DNA from: a virus
Direction: 5' to 3' (one strand)
DNA: 64,000 nucleotides
Virus record (IMG/VR): IMGVR_UViG_3300032893_000005
Span: 62,001-126,000 of that record
The notes below the pieces were generated by a model, which saw only the letters and a list, made by a program, of their open reading frames with translations, ran no database searches and was not told where the DNA came from. The translations under genes and the position numbers were made by a program. This document shows positions 7,665 to 15,248 of the stretch, in pieces; the first letter of the stretch is position 1; every line of letters begins with the position of its first letter.

Positions 7665-8183
7665 TTGGAAAAGATCGTTTTAACATCGCATATGTTGCTC
7701 TCAGGAGATGGCGGAGACGATGGCAGACGCCGTCGTCGTTCCCGCCCGAATCCGTACGACATCCACTACAATCAGGACCTTTACCCGAACCATGCTCGAC
7801 TTCTCCAGAACCGCTACAAGCACGTAAGAGAGCGCCTGTTCAAACGCGTAGGCGTGCAGGCTGGCATCGGCACCTACCTCAAGCTCACTGAGATGTGTGG
7901 CCGGTCGTTCGCCGAGCTTATCCGCCGAGACGAGAACTTCCGGTGGGCTCCGAACCGCGATTACCACCTTGGCTACAAGCGCAATCCGAAGTACCTCATG
8001 CGTGCCAAGGTTTGGGGAGAAGAAATCTTCTTGATCTACGACGCCTACGACATGATGGTCCTGACGGTGTTCGCCGACAGCGACGAGAACTTCCAAGACA
8101 GCTTCAACATCCACCCGGACACAGTTGAGACCCAGATCATCATCGACATGGACAAGCTCTACCCAAGGACAGGCAATGGCTAA
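7665..8183 (+). CDS. Hypothetical protein with Arg-rich patch
   Basis: 172 residues from a TTG start at 7665, chosen because GGAGGAG lies at 7654-7660; an earlier in-frame ATG at 7605 would lie 59 bases inside the previous gene and has no site. A run of Arg near residues 21-27 follows a Gly/Asp-rich turn (LLSGDGGDDG). The remainder is mixed alpha/beta. No motif is recognised. It overlaps the next gene by 8 bases. Confidence 0.72.
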   Translation: MEKIVLTSHMLLSGDGGDDGRRRRRSRPNPYDIHYNQDLYPNHARLLQNRYKHVRERLFKRVGVQAGIGTYLKLTEMCGRSFAELIRRDENFRWAPNRDYHLGYKRNPKYLMRAKVWGEEIFLIYDAYDMMVLTVFADSDENFQDSFNIHPDTVETQIIIDMDKLYPRTGNG

Positions 8184-8406
8184 GGGTATACTTTCCTTCA
8201 ACCTTCCAGAAGAAGAGAGTGAGTTCAAGACTGCCCAACAAGGCGGCGACTGCAAGTGTGCCCTGGAGTCGATCGCGAACGACATCTTCCGTAAGCGTCT
8301 GAAGTACGGAGAGTTCCCGGAAGACCAGCGTAAGCTGATACAGGAGATGAGCGATGAGTTCTGGGAGACTTTGAGACAGTATGGAATAGACCCGTATGAA
8401 CCTTAA
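8176..8406 (+). CDS. Small acidic hypothetical protein
   Basis: 76 residues starting at ATG 8176 inside the end of the previous gene. The middle is helical (LESIANDIFRKRLKYGEF) with two Cys (CKC) at about 26-28. No known domain. The pattern of a start placed in ATGGCTAA over the upstream stop recurs at 32,220. Confidence 0.75.
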   Translation: MAKGILSFNLPEEESEFKTAQQGGDCKCALESIANDIFRKRLKYGEFPEDQRKLIQEMSDEFWETLRQYGIDPYEP

Positions 8407-8677
8407 GTTCGAGACAGACGACTACGAGACCGCCCATGCCCTGTGGAACACGATGTACCATAACTTTGGTCGCATCGGTCCGTTCAAGTGCGATGGTATG
8501 GCAGTCAGTCAGCAGCATAAGAAGATAGACATCTTCGCGCTCGAGCCTTCTGAGATCGTACCTCGGAAGTACCAGGTAGAGATCCACAACTTTCGATACA
8601 GTCCGATTACGTGGACTGAGCGTAAAAATAGGTTTAAGAAAAGGATGAAGAGATGGATGTCGAAATTGCTTCGCTGA
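8396..8677 (+). CDS. Hypothetical protein with basic tail
   Basis: 93 residues; the N-terminal part is acidic and the last 25 residues are strongly basic (KKRMKRWMSK). No recognised family. It overlaps the previous gene by 11 bases and the oxygenase gene by 25, so all three are translated from one message. Confidence 0.72.
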   Translation: MNLKFETDDYETAHALWNTMYHNFGRIGPFKCDGMAVSQQHKKIDIFALEPSEIVPRKYQVEIHNFRYSPITWTERKNRFKKRMKRWMSKLLR

Positions 8678-9501
8678 CGTACCCAGGCTTCTCGAAGAAG
8701 TTCGTCGATAGCTTGAAGAACACCGGCTTCGCGGTCGTAACTGGTCATGAGATAGACCCGAGACAGCTCTCAGATGCGTACAAGCTCTGGGGCAAGTTCT
8801 TCGACCAGCCGCTCAAGAAGAAGATGGCGCTCCTTTACTCGAAGGAGACCCATGGCGGCTACTTCCCGATGAAGTCGGAGAAGGCAAAGGATGCGAAGGT
8901 CGGTGACCTGAAGGAGTTCTACCACTGGTATGACCACTTGGAGCATGGCGAGGATGACCTTAACTGCTCAACCTGGTCACTCCGATACGACTTGCTCAGT
9001 CTTGCCACGAACCTCTTAAACAAGATCGAGGATGAGCTGCGCCTGCGCAACGTGAAGATGAACTCGACTGAGGATCTCAGCAACATGATCTACGGAAGCA
9101 GGCAGACTCTGTTCAGGATCATACACTATCCACCGATCAAGGATGTCGAAGTCGAAGAAGGCGCTACTCGCGCTGCGGCTCACGAAGACATCAACCTGCT
9201 TACACTGCTTCCTGCTGCGACAAACTCGGGCTTGCAGGTTAAGGATTCGATGGGCGTCTGGCACGACATCCACGCAAACCCGGACATGATCATCGTGAAC
9301 GTCGGTGACATGCTGCAAGAGGTTACCGGCGGTTACCTCAAGAGCACGACCCACCGCGTGGTGGTCGACGTCAACTCGACCGCCGAGAGCCGATACTCTA
9401 TGCCCCTGTTCTTACATCCGCGCCCGGAAGTTCGCCTGAGCGATCGCTACACGGCCAAGGAGTACTTGGCTGAGCGCCTTAAGCAGTTAGGACTCGCCTG
9501 A
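8653..9501 (+). CDS. 2-oxoglutarate/Fe(II) oxygenase, isopenicillin N synthase type
   Basis: 282 residues. The non-haem iron triad is visible: His177 and Asp179 in AAHEDINLLT and His234 in KSTTHRVV. The co-substrate-binding R-x-S follows at Arg247/Ser249 in ESRYSMPLFLHP. An N-terminal segment (GFAVVTGHEI) matches the DIOX_N region of this family. Such enzymes hydroxylate or cyclise small molecules using oxygen, usually with 2-oxoglutarate. Residue layout and length match full, active members. Phage oxygenases are known, but most are of the prolyl-hydroxylase or nucleobase type; this one is of the small-molecule type, so the substrate is open. It is followed directly (TGATG) by the nucleotidyltransferase gene. 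Confidence 0.88.
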   Translation: MDVEIASLTYPGFSKKFVDSLKNTGFAVVTGHEIDPRQLSDAYKLWGKFFDQPLKKKMALLYSKETHGGYFPMKSEKAKDAKVGDLKEFYHWYDHLEHGEDDLNCSTWSLRYDLLSLATNLLNKIEDELRLRNVKMNSTEDLSNMIYGSRQTLFRIIHYPPIKDVEVEEGATRAAAHEDINLLTLLPAATNSGLQVKDSMGVWHDIHANPDMIIVNVGDMLQEVTGGYLKSTTHRVVVDVNSTAESRYSMPLFLHPRPEVRLSDRYTAKEYLAERLKQLGLA

Positions 9502-10571
9502 TGCGTACGTTGATCAAGGTCAAGTTTGGCTCTCACCTATATGGTACCAGTACGCCGGAGTCCGACCTGGACTTCAAGTCTGTGTTTGTTCCATCAGGCC
9601 GCGACATCTTACTCGGCAGATACCCTAAGACCAGCATCAACGAGTCGACCAAGAAGGACAACGACGTCAAGAACACGTCTTCTGACGTCGACAGCGAGGA
9701 CTTCTCCCTGAACGGGTTCATCCGGCTCTTATCTGAAGGTCAGACGGCAGCCTTGGAGATCCTGTTTGCTCCTGACGACATGATCGTCGAGATGGACCGT
9801 GAGTGGGCACTCTTTCGCGACAACGCTCATAGGCTAGTCCACAAAGACGTGACCGCGTTCTTCGGGTATGCTCGCCAGCAGGCCGCGAAGTACGGCCTAA
9901 AGGGGTCCAGGATCAGCGCTATCCGTCGCGTGATGGAGTACCTTGACCAGTTCAGCGAAGATACTAAGCTGCAAGTACTGTACGACGCTGAGAGCGTAGT
10001 TCCACGGGACAAAGGCCTAAGGTCTTTCGTAGAGAAGAACTCAGACTTGAAGCTCGACGAGAGCGAACCGTTGATAAAGTTCACGACGAACAACTACGTT
10101 CGCAACGGTCAGCAGTGCGAAGAGACGTACTTCGAAGTTTGTAACCGCAAGATCCCGCTCCACAACAACGTCAAGCATACGAAGCAGGTCTTCCAGCGCG
10201 TCTGGGACGAATACGGCAAGCGTGCACGTCAGGCTGAGACCAACGAAGGAGTCGACTGGAAGGCCTTGTCACATGCCGTCCGTGTTGGGAAGCAAGCTTT
10301 AGAGCTTCTGACTACCGGTAGAATCACGTTACCACGCCCGGAAGCCGCAACTCTCCTTGCGATCAAGAAAGGTGAGCTTCCTTACAAGGAAGTTGCCAGC
10401 CTAATCGAAAGCTTGCTTGAGGAACTCAAGATCGTTCAGAAGGAGTCTACGCTTCCAGCCAAGTTTGACTCTGCGCTGGGCGAAGACCTTCTACTTCACT
10501 TCTACGAGATGGCCGTCTTGGACGCCGGTGAAGCCGACCAGCTTGCAAACATGAGGAACGTGTACCCGTGA
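9501..10571 (+). CDS. Predicted nucleotidyltransferase (DNA polymerase beta-like fold)
   Basis: 356 residues. The catalytic G-S...D-x-D signature of the superfamily is at the N-terminus: FGSHLYGTSTPESDLDFKSV, with Gly10-Ser11 and Asp22/Asp24. The long helical C-terminal region fits the phage/RNA-repair-associated nucleotidyltransferase family (PF10127 type). It would transfer a nucleotide to an RNA end or other acceptor. A HAD protein of the type found with RNA repair enzymes is encoded just downstream (10,720), which supports a nucleic-acid end-processing role (inference). It overlaps the previous gene by one base and the next by four. Confidence 0.82.
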   Translation: MRTLIKVKFGSHLYGTSTPESDLDFKSVFVPSGRDILLGRYPKTSINESTKKDNDVKNTSSDVDSEDFSLNGFIRLLSEGQTAALEILFAPDDMIVEMDREWALFRDNAHRLVHKDVTAFFGYARQQAAKYGLKGSRISAIRRVMEYLDQFSEDTKLQVLYDAESVVPRDKGLRSFVEKNSDLKLDESEPLIKFTTNNYVRNGQQCEETYFEVCNRKIPLHNNVKHTKQVFQRVWDEYGKRARQAETNEGVDWKALSHAVRVGKQALELLTTGRITLPRPEAATLLAIKKGELPYKEVASLIESLLEELKIVQKESTLPAKFDSALGEDLLLHFYEMAVLDAGEADQLANMRNVYP

Positions 10572-10723
10572 CCAAAGACGACGTCCGTTTTCTAATCTTG
10601 ATGATGGCGCTCGCGTTTGCGATCATGATGGTCGCTTGCACCAAGAAGACGACTAAGGTCGATGACTTTGGCATGTGCATGATCCCGCACACAGACGTGA
10701 AGCCGCCTGAGGAGATGATGTGA
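10568..10723 (+). CDS. Very small lipoprotein
   Basis: 51 residues from GTG 10568, which overlaps the previous stop as GTGA. The N-terminus is a hydrophobic helix (LILMMALAFAIMMVAC) ending in a plausible lipobox MVAC with Cys at about 24, then a Lys/Thr-rich short mature part. Size and layout resemble outer-membrane spanin subunits, but no partner gene is recognisable, so that is only one option. Confidence 0.65.
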   Translation: MTKDDVRFLILMMALAFAIMMVACTKKTTKVDDFGMCMIPHTDVKPPEEMM

Positions 10724-11313
10724 AGTACGTGATTTTTCTTGATATTGATGGTGTCCTTAACAGTCGCGGGTACTTCTACACCGACCTCAAGTACCGCGAG
10801 TACGAGAAGGCGATGCCGGACATGGCGCACCGCGTTGACACCAAGCGGTTCATGCGACTTAACCTGGACCCGTCTGCCGTCAGGAACCTAAGGTTCCTCC
10901 TTGAGAAGTTACCAGAAGACAAGGAGATCTGGATCTCCTCTAGCTGGGGAATGGCGTTCTCTCTGGCCGAGATCAAGTCTGCCTTGAAAGTTCGCGGCCT
11001 CGGAGAGTTCGTCAAGTACGTGAGAGACGTTACCCCGCGCAAGATGTCATCGTGGAGGTGTAACGAGATCGGGTGGGCTCTGGAAGAGGTCGCCGAGACG
11101 TACAAGGGACCTGTACGGTGGGTATCGATCGACGATAACCCGCCGCTCCCGCAGAACTACCTTGAAACCGTCATCTACCGCAACAAGATGTTCAAGGTCG
11201 AGTACAACCCCGAGTTCACGACTAGCAAGCAGAACGGCTTGACCTATACTGATACGCTCGATATACTGACCATGCTTGTTCCAGGATTCAAACCTAAGAT
11301 GGAGCCGTTATGA
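10720..11313 (+). CDS. HAD-superfamily protein of the RNA-repair-associated type
   Basis: 197 residues from GTG 10720. Motif I is FLDIDGVLNS (Asp8, Asp10), motif II ISSSWG at about 72-77, an Arg/Glu helix (WRCNEIGWALEE) at about 108-119, and motif IV SIDDNPP near 145. The DIDGVLN plus SSSWG pattern is that of the HAD domain found in multi-domain RNA repair proteins. A 5'- or 3'-phosphatase role on nucleic acid ends would complement the nucleotidyltransferase encoded 150 bases upstream (inference). ATGA overlaps connect it on both sides. Confidence 0.8.
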   Translation: MKYVIFLDIDGVLNSRGYFYTDLKYREYEKAMPDMAHRVDTKRFMRLNLDPSAVRNLRFLLEKLPEDKEIWISSSWGMAFSLAEIKSALKVRGLGEFVKYVRDVTPRKMSSWRCNEIGWALEEVAETYKGPVRWVSIDDNPPLPQNYLETVIYRNKMFKVEYNPEFTTSKQNGLTYTDTLDILTMLVPGFKPKMEPL

Positions 11314-11564
11314 AGTACATCACTGCCTCAGAGCTTAACAAGGTTGAGCAGAAGCTGATCGATGACCCAGTAGAAGCGCTTGCCGTCGTTCGCATGGCGA
11401 AGGTCCGCTTCGGGTTCTGCAACACGTTCCTCGACTTCACGAGCGAGAAGATCGCGACTACTTCGTTTGACTTCCTGAAGTCCCTCGGCTTCAAGGTTCG
11501 CTACTACGCCGAAGGCGGTAAGAAGGCGTACCGGGCAACAAAGACGTTAGAAGTTCAGTGGTAA
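11310..11564 (+). CDS. Hypothetical protein
   Basis: 84 residues, basic, with a helical N-terminus and a C-terminal beta-rich part (GFKVRYYAEGGKKAYRATKT). No known motif. It is linked to the HAD gene by a four-base overlap. Confidence 0.75.
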   Translation: MKYITASELNKVEQKLIDDPVEALAVVRMAKVRFGFCNTFLDFTSEKIATTSFDFLKSLGFKVRYYAEGGKKAYRATKTLEVQW

Positions 11565-11574
11565 GGAGAATCAT

Positions 11575-11847
11575 ATGAAGCGCGGTTACGAGATTGGATC
11601 TGGCCGGGTGATCTACCAGATTACTCGCACGAAGACTGAAGACGGTAAGCTCATCATCACTGAGATGCCTGTGTTTCGCGGCAGCCCCGAGAAGCAGGCA
11701 CGCGGCATGATGAAGGCTCATACGCCCGCCGGTGCGCTGGCGATCGTCGACAAGCTCTTGTCGAAGGACACGTTCTGGCTCAACGTCCGAAACTACATCA
11801 TGAACCGAATCAAGGAAGCTGGCGAGAAGAAGGTATCGAATAAATGA
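11575..11847 (+). CDS. Hypothetical protein
   Basis: 90 residues, basic, soluble. AAGGAG precedes the ATG by six bases, and the stop overlaps the next gene as ATGA. No family recognised. The following gene is a mobile HNH endonuclease, so this was probably adjacent to the exonuclease gene at 12,584 before insertion. Confidence 0.75.
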   Translation: MKRGYEIGSGRVIYQITRTKTEDGKLIITEMPVFRGSPEKQARGMMKAHTPAGALAIVDKLLSKDTFWLNVRNYIMNRIKEAGEKKVSNK

Positions 11848-12587
11848 AGAAGTGGAGAAAGTGGACTTCAGAAGAAGTTTCTTTCTTAACTGAAAATTAT
11901 GGTAAGGTGACGACTCAAAGCATAGCATCTGCTCTTGGCAGATGCTGGAGTTCAACTTATGCCAAAGCCGTACTTCTTAAACTTACTAAGCCTAAAGCTC
12001 CTGTTCAGATAGGAGAAAAATTAGGTAGACTTCTTGTCTTGAAAGTTTCTGATAAAAAATCTACGTCTCATGCCTTATTTTTCACTTGTCAGTGTGATTG
12101 CGGGTCTATTGTTGATGTAAGGGCGGCGCAATTAAGGAACGGACGCACAAAATCTTGCGGTTGTTACACTGTCGAACAAACCCAAAGGGCGCTTAGGATG
12201 GCTCCAGGGCAGACTTCATATAGAAGCCTGGAGCGAAGAACTAAAGTGTCTGCACGAAAGAGGAACCTGGAATATAATTTAACTACAGAACAGTTCATGA
12301 GTTTGGTCTGCTTGAGCTGTCACTGGTGCGGTCAAGAACCGGCCCCGTACAATGTATATATGAAGCACGATGGCACCTTCAGGCCAACGAATAGTGTCAC
12401 TATTGGATGGGCTCGACAGCAAACAGTATTTGTGAACGGAATAGACAGAATAGACAGTAGCGTCGGATATACGATAGAAAACTGCGTACCGTGCTGTTCC
12501 ATGTGCAATTTAATGAAACTAGATTATAGCCCAGAGCAATTTTTGAATCAAGTTAAGAAGATCGCTGAACATAAAGGCATTGTATGA
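11844..12587 (+). CDS. HNH homing endonuclease with N-terminal DNA-binding domains
   Basis: 247 residues. The N-terminus is a Myb/SANT-like helix-turn-helix (WTSEEVSFLTENYG), followed by a Cys cluster (CQCDCG, then SCGCY) that should bind zinc. The C-terminal HNH nuclease has CLSCHWCG, a catalytic block NGIDRIDSSVGYTIENC and CCSMCN. Composition is clearly more AT-rich than neighbours, with AAA and TTA codons common here and rare elsewhere. Four-base overlaps on both sides mean the insertion preserved translational coupling. It is a mobile gene, not a phage-essential one. Confidence 0.88.
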   Translation: MKKWRKWTSEEVSFLTENYGKVTTQSIASALGRCWSSTYAKAVLLKLTKPKAPVQIGEKLGRLLVLKVSDKKSTSHALFFTCQCDCGSIVDVRAAQLRNGRTKSCGCYTVEQTQRALRMAPGQTSYRSLERRTKVSARKRNLEYNLTTEQFMSLVCLSCHWCGQEPAPYNVYMKHDGTFRPTNSVTIGWARQQTVFVNGIDRIDSSVGYTIENCVPCCSMCNLMKLDYSPEQFLNQVKKIAEHKGIV

Positions 12588-13141
12588 CCCATGTTATGAT
12601 AGACCTAGAAACATTCGGTAACTCGCCCGGCTGCGCCTTCGCCTCCCTTGGAGCCATAGAGTTTGACCCAGAGACCCGCAAGAAGGGGCGATCGCTGTAC
12701 CTCGTCATCAACAAGGCGAGCTGCGTCGCCAAGGGCCTCACTCTTGACCAAGACACAATCAACTGGTGGGCTACTCAGCCCGAGGAAGCCCGGTCTGTGC
12801 TTGCCAAGTCTGAGTCTGAGAAGGTCGGAGAAGACAACGTCACCCTAGAAGGCGCACTGATAGCTCTCACTTACTTCCTCAAGGAGTGTGGGGATAACGT
12901 GAAGGTGTTTAGCTGCGGGGCAGACTTCGATTTACCCCTCATGGTGTACGCCTTCAAAGCCTGCGGCCTAGAAGTGCCGTGGAAGTTCTGGAACAGCCGC
13001 TGCTTTCGTACCTGGAAGAGCCTGGCCCCATGGGTGAAGGCACCCGCCGGTGCCGTCGCACATAACGCCTTGCAAGACGCATCAGACCAAGTCGATCACC
13101 TCTTTGCCATTGCAACTAACCTGAGACTTAAGATAAGATAG
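12584..13141 (+). CDS. DEDD-type 3'-5' exonuclease (DnaQ-like fold)
   Basis: 185 residues. Exo I motif MIDLETFG (Asp7, Glu9), exo II in SCGADFDLPLM, and exo III in AHNALQDASDQ (His and Asp) are all present, so the enzyme should be active. The layout resembles Rv2179c-like and T4 DexA-like exonucleases that degrade single-stranded DNA or RNA from the 3' end. It may recycle host nucleic acid or process RNA. Its 3' end carries a candidate promoter for the next gene. Confidence 0.85.
   Translation: MTHVMIDLETFGNSPGCAFASLGAIEFDPETRKKGRSLYLVINKASCVAKGLTLDQDTINWWATQPEEARSVLAKSESEKVGEDNVTLEGALIALTYFLKECGDNVKVFSCGADFDLPLMVYAFKACGLEVPWKFWNSRCFRTWKSLAPWVKAPAGAVAHNALQDASDQVDHLFAIATNLRLKIR
13110..13139 (+). 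promoter_or_regulatory. Candidate promoter at the exonuclease gene end
   Basis: TTGCAA (13110-13115), 18 bases, TAAGAT (13134-13139). The ribosome-binding site GGAGGG and ATG at 13165 follow. It has the same -10 box and spacing as 2437-2466. Confidence 0.45.
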
Positions 13142-13164
13142 TGTGTCAAACCTTGGAGGGTTTA

Positions 13165-13482
13165 ATGAAGCTCAAGGCTGGTGATCGAGTATACTACGCT
13201 CGCAGGAGCTGGAGAGACCCCGAGCCCTCTACGGTCGTCAAGGCTACTGACAAACAGGTAGTCATCCAAGAGGACCCTGCACCGGATGATAGCTATCAGG
13301 GGACCAAGTGGACTATCAGGGGTAATGAGATAGATCATATATTCCACACGCTGCCTGAAGCATTCGAGCATCTTGCTCAGCAGGAAGACGCAGAAGCCGC
13401 GCGTGCCGAAGAGCGGGCCGCAGAGCACCGCAACAACGCGGCAGAGTTCAGGAGGAAAGCCCGTGAGCCGAAGACAAACTAA
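13165..13482 (+). CDS. Small SH3-like protein with charged helical tail
   Basis: 105 residues from ATG 13165; the frame is open from a GTG at 13141 but TTGGAGGG directly precedes 13165. The N-terminal 60 residues look like a small beta-barrel (LKAGDRVYYARRSW), and the C-terminal 40 residues are an Ala/Glu/Arg-rich helix likely to form a coiled coil. A second short protein of the same beta-barrel style is at 32,036. Function unknown. Confidence 0.75.
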   Translation: MKLKAGDRVYYARRSWRDPEPSTVVKATDKQVVIQEDPAPDDSYQGTKWTIRGNEIDHIFHTLPEAFEHLAQQEDAEAARAEERAAEHRNNAAEFRRKAREPKTN

Positions 13483-13660
13483 CGTCTGGGACTTCTTGAC
13501 TAAGCTCTTGGATGCGATCACGACTGCTGGCGGAGCTATCCTGGGTACCATTGCCATGTTCTTAGTTGTCCTACTGTTCACACCGATCGGATGGATGGGC
13601 ATCATGATCATGGGCGTCCTGTACATGTTGTTCACGGGTGATCGTGGAACGTATCCATGA
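13463..13660 (+). CDS. Small membrane protein with two hydrophobic segments
   Basis: 65 residues from GTG 13463, chosen because GGAGGAAAG lies at 13451-13459; the longer frame from 13373 overlaps the upstream gene by 110 bases. After a basic start it has a hydrophobic helix at about 22-40 and another at about 44-58, a holin-like size and layout, but the charge pattern is not diagnostic. The next gene starts in its stop codon. Confidence 0.72.
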   Translation: MSRRQTNVWDFLTKLLDAITTAGGAILGTIAMFLVVLLFTPIGWMGIMIMGVLYMLFTGDRGTYP

Positions 13661-14220
13661 GCAAAGATCTACTGGACAAGCTCCAGGAAGTCATGGAAGA
13701 GCTGTTCGTTCTCTGCGTCCAGTCGGGCGTCAGCGCTCCCGATCCAGTGCTTTACATGCCACGCCGGACAGTAGCGGAGCTGTACAAGTCAAGGCAGAGT
13801 AAGCAGAGCAGCATGCGACAGTTCGAGATGTTCAGCCAGCAGCCCATAGGAGATAGGGATACCCACTTCGACATGGAACTGAACTACGGCAGCCTTGGAT
13901 CTTGCAAGCTACGCATGTTGGAAGAGTGGAACTCGATCAAGCGCAATGATGCATGGGACCTCTTGGCCGTAACAAGCCAGTCCGTATCCTTTCTCCTATC
14001 GATGAAGGAGGCTATGAGGGCTCCTGCTGGCTTGCAAAGGATGGTTAACCCCGCTATCATAGACTACAAGGTTGAAGAGATCGTAAAGCAGTTTAAACGA
14101 ATCAAAGAAAGTATGGCAAATGATGAACAAGCTTATCCTGGTATTCAGCAGTATCCTGATTTCAGCAATGGCATCGGCGAAGGTGGTAGAGCTTTCGACC
14201 CCGGAGCAGCTCAAGACTGA
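13657..14220 (+). CDS. Hypothetical protein; C-terminus overlaps the thioredoxin gene by 101 bases
   Basis: 187 residues, soluble, mostly helical, with a Gln/Ser-rich middle. No motif recognised. Its last 33 codons lie over the signal-peptide region of the thioredoxin-like gene in another frame. That stretch (Gly, Pro, Asp rich) looks less structured than the rest, suggesting the tail is tolerated rather than essential. Confidence 0.72.
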   Translation: MSKDLLDKLQEVMEELFVLCVQSGVSAPDPVLYMPRRTVAELYKSRQSKQSSMRQFEMFSQQPIGDRDTHFDMELNYGSLGSCKLRMLEEWNSIKRNDAWDLLAVTSQSVSFLLSMKEAMRAPAGLQRMVNPAIIDYKVEEIVKQFKRIKESMANDEQAYPGIQQYPDFSNGIGEGGRAFDPGAAQD

Positions 14221-14527
14221 GCTTGCGAAGCCTGGACCTGGCATCGTCCTCCTCTACTCCGCACCGTGGTGTCCCGGATGTCAGTTGTTTCATCCGGTCT
14301 ACGAGAAGTTGTCTGAGAAGATGAAGCCGATCCGCTTCTACGACATCAACATAGACGTAACTGCTCCACTCAAGGAGCATGAAGGTATGGTGCCTTACAT
14401 CCCGACCGCCTTCGTCGGCCACAGCGAAGATCAGCTCCGCAACAGACCGTGCAGGATCTTGAACGATGACCGAGACTTCGACACTGTGAGAGAAGAGATC
14501 GAAGAGTGTCTGAGAAGTACTAAGTAG
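14120..14527 (+). CDS. Exported thioredoxin-like protein
   Basis: 135 residues. A signal peptide (LILVFSSILISAMASA, cut probably after residue 21) precedes a thioredoxin fold with active site APWCPGCQLF (CxxC) and the cis-Pro region PYIPTAF. It should act on disulfides in the periplasm. CPGC is less common than CGPC; the Pro-Gly dipeptide affects redox potential, so direction (oxidase or reductase) is uncertain. ATG at 14120 and 14123 both serve; neither has a strong ribosome-binding site, so translation probably depends on the upstream gene, which it overlaps by 101 bases. Confidence 0.83.
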   Translation: MMNKLILVFSSILISAMASAKVVELSTPEQLKTELAKPGPGIVLLYSAPWCPGCQLFHPVYEKLSEKMKPIRFYDINIDVTAPLKEHEGMVPYIPTAFVGHSEDQLRNRPCRILNDDRDFDTVREEIEECLRSTK

Positions 14528-14535
14528 GAGGAGAC

Positions 14536-14826
14536 ATGGAAGCAGGAAAGATGGTTGGTTACAAGTTCTCGTTCGGCACTAAGAACGGCGTAATCACCAC
14601 GTCGGTAGACGAGCTTCGCAAGACTCTGTCGCAGTCACCGTACTTCGACAGCGTGGCCATGCGCCCAAACGCGTACGTGGGTGGGTACGACTCGCTGGAA
14701 GTCACCATGACCACGACGCATAACTCTCTCATCGAAGTCATCAACCTGCTCGACGAAGTCAAGGCGATGCTGTCCCTGGCCGACAAGGACTTACTGAGCT
14801 ACTCTGCCTTCATAATGGAGGAGTGA
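14536..14826 (+). CDS. Hypothetical protein
   Basis: 96 residues, soluble, alpha/beta, with no recognised motif. AGGAGGAG lies just upstream of the ATG. Its stop overlaps the next start by one base. Confidence 0.76.
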   Translation: MEAGKMVGYKFSFGTKNGVITTSVDELRKTLSQSPYFDSVAMRPNAYVGGYDSLEVTMTTTHNSLIEVINLLDEVKAMLSLADKDLLSYSAFIMEE

Positions 14827-15248
14827 TGCCTAACTCGATCACCGTTCATACTTCTAAAAGCCCTATCGACCCCTTAGCAGATGGAGTGAAGCTAGACGTC
14901 CTGGTCGCGACACACTTCATGGGCGAAGAAGTCTACGAGGAGCGCTGGGGAAAGCAGAAGCAGTACGGCGCCTTCAGCCTGGGGAAGCCTGACTACTACG
15001 ACAGCGCTGGCGAGATGATCCTGTTCAACCCGCTCCCCTCGTACTCGTACGACATGGCCGATGCGTGGAAGGTCGTCGAGAAGCTGCACGAAGTATCTGG
15101 CGTCTGCGGGTTCACTCTTATGTTCGACGACGACCAGTGGATCTGTAAGCTGGGATGGTCCAACGAAGGCGAAGCGTGTAACGGCATGGGAGTTGCCGAC
15201 ACTGCTCCACTGGCGATCTGCAGAGCAGCACTAGACGCGGTGAAGTGA
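14826..15248 (+). CDS. Phage ABA-sandwich-type protein
   Basis: 140 residues starting at ATG 14826, which shares a base with the upstream stop (TGATG). The middle (SYDMADAWKVVEKLHE) and the C-terminal DTAPLAICRAALDA are the hallmark ends of the phage ABA sandwich domain found in many phage genomes with unknown role. The N-terminal 75 residues precede that domain and are not recognised. Confidence 0.75.
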   Translation: MPNSITVHTSKSPIDPLADGVKLDVLVATHFMGEEVYEERWGKQKQYGAFSLGKPDYYDSAGEMILFNPLPSYSYDMADAWKVVEKLHEVSGVCGFTLMFDDDQWICKLGWSNEGEACNGMGVADTAPLAICRAALDAVK

